In this document: piece after piece, positions 5,616 to 7,159 of the stretch
Position numbering within the stretch: position 1 is the first letter of the stretch
How the letters are laid out: each line of letters begins with the position of its first letter
NCBI GenBank assembly: GCA_030691555.1
Contig: JAUYEB010000234.1
Coordinates: forward strand, 1-7,159
Length of the DNA stretch: 7,159 nucleotides
DNA from: Candidatus Bathyarchaeota archaeon
Lineage (GTDB): Archaea; Thermoproteota; Bathyarchaeia; TCS64
Reading direction: 5' to 3'
Translations under genes and position numbers: made by a program
The notes under the pieces: model-generated
Seen by the model: the letters and a program-made list of their open reading frames with translations, nothing else
Told to the model about the DNA's origin: nothing
Database searches by the model: none

Positions 5616-6266
5616 TTGAGGGTCGTTCTTCTCGGTCCGCCCGGGTCGGGTAAGGGGACGTGTGCTAAGATCATCGGGGGGCTCTACGGGGTTCCCGTCA
5701 TCACCACTGGGGACATGCTCCGTGCTGCTGTGGCCAGGGCTACGCCGCTGGGGAGGACGGCGAAGGGCTACATGGACAGGGGGGAGCTCGTGCCCGACGA
5801 CCTGGTGAACTCCCTCGTGGCGGAGAGGCTCGCGGAGCCCGACGCCGCGAACGGCTTCATCCTCGACGGGTACCCGAGGAGCCCAAAGCAGGCGGAGGCG
5901 CTGGAGAAGCACCTCCAGAAGACGGGGAAGAGGCTCGACCACGTCCTCCACGTCGAGCTGGAGGACGAGGCAATCATCGACAGGCTGAGTAAGAGGAGGA
6001 GCTGCCCCAGGTGCGGCGCCATCTACCACCTCGAGAACAAGCCGCCGAGGACGAACGGCATGTGCGACACCTGCGCCACGGCCCTCGTGCAGCGCGACGA
6101 CGACAGGCCCGAGGTCATAAGGCGGAGGCTCGAGGTCTACAGGGAGAAGACGAGGCCCCTCCTCAGCTTCTACGAGAGGAGGGGGGAGATCAAGACCATC
6201 AGGGGCGACCTGCCCCTCGATGAGCTACCGGCGGCGCTCAGGCGGGTCCTGAACGGCCGCGGCTAA
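5616..6266 (+). CDS. adk: Adenylate kinase, long form with zinc-binding LID domain
   Basis: It catalyses AMP + ATP to 2 ADP and keeps adenylate pools balanced in the cytoplasm. The 216-residue protein has the P-loop GPPGSGKGT (7-15); the AMP-binding segment ITTGDMLR (29-36); GFILDGYPRSPKQ (80-92), where PRSPKQ replaces the commoner PRTxxQ; and the LID domain with four zinc ligands C130, C133 (CPRCGAIYH), C150 and C153 (CDTC). RDDDRPEVIRRRL (160-172) and the end follow the bacterial-type long form. This differs from the roughly 190-residue AdkA of Methanococcus and Sulfolobus. TTG at 5616 is the only sensible start: it puts the P-loop strand (MRVVLLG) at the N-terminus, and there is no in-frame ATG or GTG close upstream. 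It probably has its own promoter. Confidence 0.95.
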   Translation: MRVVLLGPPGSGKGTCAKIIGGLYGVPVITTGDMLRAAVARATPLGRTAKGYMDRGELVPDDLVNSLVAERLAEPDAANGFILDGYPRSPKQAEALEKHLQKTGKRLDHVLHVELEDEAIIDRLSKRRSCPRCGAIYHLENKPPRTNGMCDTCATALVQRDDDRPEVIRRRLEVYREKTRPLLSFYERRGEIKTIRGDLPLDELPAALRRVLNGRG

Positions 6267-6300
6267 ATCGCGTGACACAGGATAACGGGGAAAATTTGTG

Positions 6301-6368
6301 TCTCCGATTGACTTATCAGTCGGATTGAATCTATAGTCGGATAGATGTCTGAGTCGGAAGCCGTCGAG
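6301..6368 (+). repeat. Four-unit 17-bp direct repeat over the vapBC promoter (probable operator)
   Basis: AGTCGGA occurs at 6318-6324, 6335-6341 and 6352-6358, each exactly 17 bp after the last. A degenerate first unit at 6301-6317 keeps TC-C-GATTGA in the same register (TCCGATTGA against TCGGATTGA). Because TCCGA and TCGGA are reverse complements, units 0 and 1 also form a 9-bp imperfect inverted repeat (6303-6311 and 6316-6324). The units cover the likely TATA box (about 6312-6318), the expected start of transcription and the ATG. Autoregulation by the antitoxin or the antitoxin-toxin complex is the natural explanation. Confidence 0.6.
6312..6318 (+). promoter_or_regulatory. Possible TATA box of the toxin-antitoxin operon
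   Basis: CTTATCA is a mediocre TATA match, but its centre at 6315 predicts a start near 6341, four bases before the ATG at 6345. AAAATTT at 6290-6296 is an alternative box with a longer leader. The position within the 17-bp repeats would let a bound repressor exclude TBP. Confidence 0.35.
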
Positions 6369-6602
6369 GTAAGCGTCGGGAAGAAGGGCGAGATATACAC
6401 CACCCAGGAGCTGAGGGATAGATCGGGGATTACGCCGGGGGGGAGGGTGGTCGCCATCGTCGTGGATGGAAAGCTCGTGATAGAGCCGAAGAAGGACGCT
6501 TTATCTCTACTCAGGATGCCCAGGGCCGGTATGCGCCCAGTTACCCTCAAGGAGCTGAGGGAACACCGGGAGGAGCTGGCCAAGGAACTTGAGAAGAGAT
6601 AG
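6345..6602 (+). CDS. vapB: VapB-type antitoxin, AbrB/SpoVT DNA-binding fold
   Basis: The 85-residue protein has an N-terminal swapped-hairpin AbrB domain at about 7-48 (VSVGKKGEIYTTQELRD, then SGITPGGRVVAIVVDGKLVIEP). Such domains dimerise and bind DNA. The C-terminal about 35 residues (LRMPRAGMRPVTLKELREHREELAKELEKR) are charged and helical, the usual toxin-neutralising part. The ATG at 6345 is firm because an in-frame TAG lies immediately upstream at 6342-6344. The gene overlaps the PIN gene by 14 bases, the expected antitoxin-first order. Its own promoter carries a 17-bp repeat array, suggesting autoregulation. Leu TTA and other AT-ending codons are more common than in por or adk, which hints at a different origin. 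Confidence 0.88.
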   Translation: MSESEAVEVSVGKKGEIYTTQELRDRSGITPGGRVVAIVVDGKLVIEPKKDALSLLRMPRAGMRPVTLKELREHREELAKELEKR

Positions 6603-7080
6603 AGGCGGCGCAATCTTCCTCGACACTACATACATCCTCCCCTTTTTCGGAGTCGAGCTAGCTATCCCCGAAATCGGAGAACTCGGGAGGGTGTTAGGCG
6701 GGTACGATGAGATTCACTTCAGCGAAGCATCCGTTCTCGAGGCGAAGGCGAAGCTTTTGCGGTTGGCAGTAAAGGAGCCGGGATTCGATGCAGCGTTTCG
6801 AGGATTCGGCGAAAACCTAGACATATTGAGGGGTGACAAGAAGGTCATCTTTCACGAGTACAGGGGTTCGGATGATCGTTACTTTAACCTCATCGGTTCT
6901 CTTGGGTTGAAGCTCGACTTTTTGGACCGTGTGATCGTGGCTCAGGCGGTTCCCATAGGGAGGCTCATGACCGAGGATGGGAGAATTCACGCACTGAGAA
7001 AAGACTCCGCCTTTCTCGCATCAGAAGACCTGAAAAACTTACAGATATTTAGACTGGGTGATGCCTTAGACGCGATGTAA
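6589..7080 (+). CDS. vapC: PIN-domain ribonuclease, probable VapC-type toxin
   Basis: PIN toxins are Mg2+-dependent ribonucleases that cleave specific RNAs when freed from the antitoxin. The 163-residue protein starts its fold at IFLDTTYILPFFGVE (9-23) with Asp12 as the first acidic residue. SEASVLEAKAKLL (45-57) supplies the Glu, probably Glu51. LDFLDRVIVAQA (109-120) has Asp113, and RLMTEDGRI (125-133) has Asp130. The four-acid site therefore looks intact. It resembles an archaeal PIN group with a DTTYxLP start and is slightly longer than classic VapC (about 130-145). TTG 6589 is the only possible start, because an in-frame TGA stands at 6556-6558 and no other start codon lies between. The 14-nt overlap with vapB implies coupled translation. 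Toxicity is inferred from family and pairing; a housekeeping PIN nuclease is less likely. Confidence 0.85.
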   Translation: MRRDRGGAIFLDTTYILPFFGVELAIPEIGELGRVLGGYDEIHFSEASVLEAKAKLLRLAVKEPGFDAAFRGFGENLDILRGDKKVIFHEYRGSDDRYFNLIGSLGLKLDFLDRVIVAQAVPIGRLMTEDGRIHALRKDSAFLASEDLKNLQIFRLGDALDAM

Positions 7081-7084
7081 CCCG

Positions 7085-7123
7085 CTGAAACATCTCCGGC
7101 GGAGGGGCGGATTAGGCTTTCAG
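7085..7123. terminator. Possible bidirectional terminator between convergent genes
   Basis: CTGAAA at 7085-7090 pairs with TTTCAG at 7118-7123, enclosing an inner CTCC-GGC-GGAG hairpin (7094-7104). It lies between the toxin stop and the possible minus-strand stop at 7127. There is no long T-run on either strand, so the call is tentative. Confidence 0.3.
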
Positions 7124-7126
7124 TGA

Positions 7127-7159
7127 TCAGGGTCTGCCGCCGAGGTACTCGAACCAGGC
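7127..7159 (-). CDS. Possible C-terminal end of a convergent gene (partial)
   Basis: On the minus strand the last 33 bases read AWFEYLGGRP followed by TGA. The frame is open to the window edge and the residues look protein-like, but ten codons are not enough to name a family or rule out chance. If real, it ends 46 bases from the toxin stop in convergent orientation, separated by the inverted repeat 7085-7123. Confidence 0.35.
   Translation of the reverse strand, partial: AWFEYLGGRP

Noticed and set aside
6251..6268. GC palindrome (GGCCGCGGC) at the end of adk as a terminator
   Set aside because: The arms leave no loop, no T-run follows, and the bases are the last adk codons.
7145..7155. tRNA T-arm-like GGTTCGAGT on the minus strand at the window end
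   Set aside because: The flanking bases do not pair as a T stem and no acceptor or other arms can be seen. The same bases fit a coding frame.

Overview
The window looks like a chromosomal segment of an archaeon, probably from the TACK superphylum and possibly a thermophile. The lineage call is an inference. The reasons are a four-subunit porGDAB ferredoxin oxidoreductase operon, TATA-box promoters about 26 bp upstream of starts with very short leaders, an archaeal XRE-type regulator, an AbrB/PIN toxin-antitoxin pair of a type common in archaea, many TTG starts, and high GC with AGG as the favoured Arg codon. The long-form adenylate kinase and the long type-2 OMP decarboxylase would fit a thaumarchaeal-like or deep TACK lineage better than a classical crenarchaeon, but this cannot be settled from the window.

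Layout. The left end (1-631, minus strand) holds an unrecognised coiled-coil protein with a Pro/Glu/Lys linker, and perhaps the first codons of a gene that follows it. A 107-119 bp divergent promoter region carrying a strong inverted repeat separates it from pyrF (739-1611, plus). After a 135 bp intergenic region with a TATA box comes the porG-porD-porA-porB operon (1747-4770), whose genes overlap or nearly touch. A GC hairpin plus T5 closes the operon, and the same T-rich stretch serves as the TATA box of an apparently leaderless XRE-family regulator (4812-5537). A zinc-LID adenylate kinase (5616-6266) follows under its own TATA box. The right end is a vapB/vapC-type module (6345-7080) with less GC-biased codons. 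Its promoter is overlaid by four units of a 17-bp direct repeat, the most distinctive non-coding signal here. A convergent gene may end at 7127 on the minus strand.

How it fits together. Most of the window is core metabolism: UMP synthesis (pyrF), pyruvate to acetyl-CoA with ferredoxin reduction (porGDAB) and adenylate balance (adk). The regulator between por and adk could act on its neighbours, but only position supports this. The toxin-antitoxin pair looks like an acquired accessory module. I found no CRISPR array, tRNA, rRNA, transposase or clearly new multi-gene system. The least explained items are the 17-bp operator array, the palindrome between the divergent promoters, and the coiled-coil protein of unknown function.
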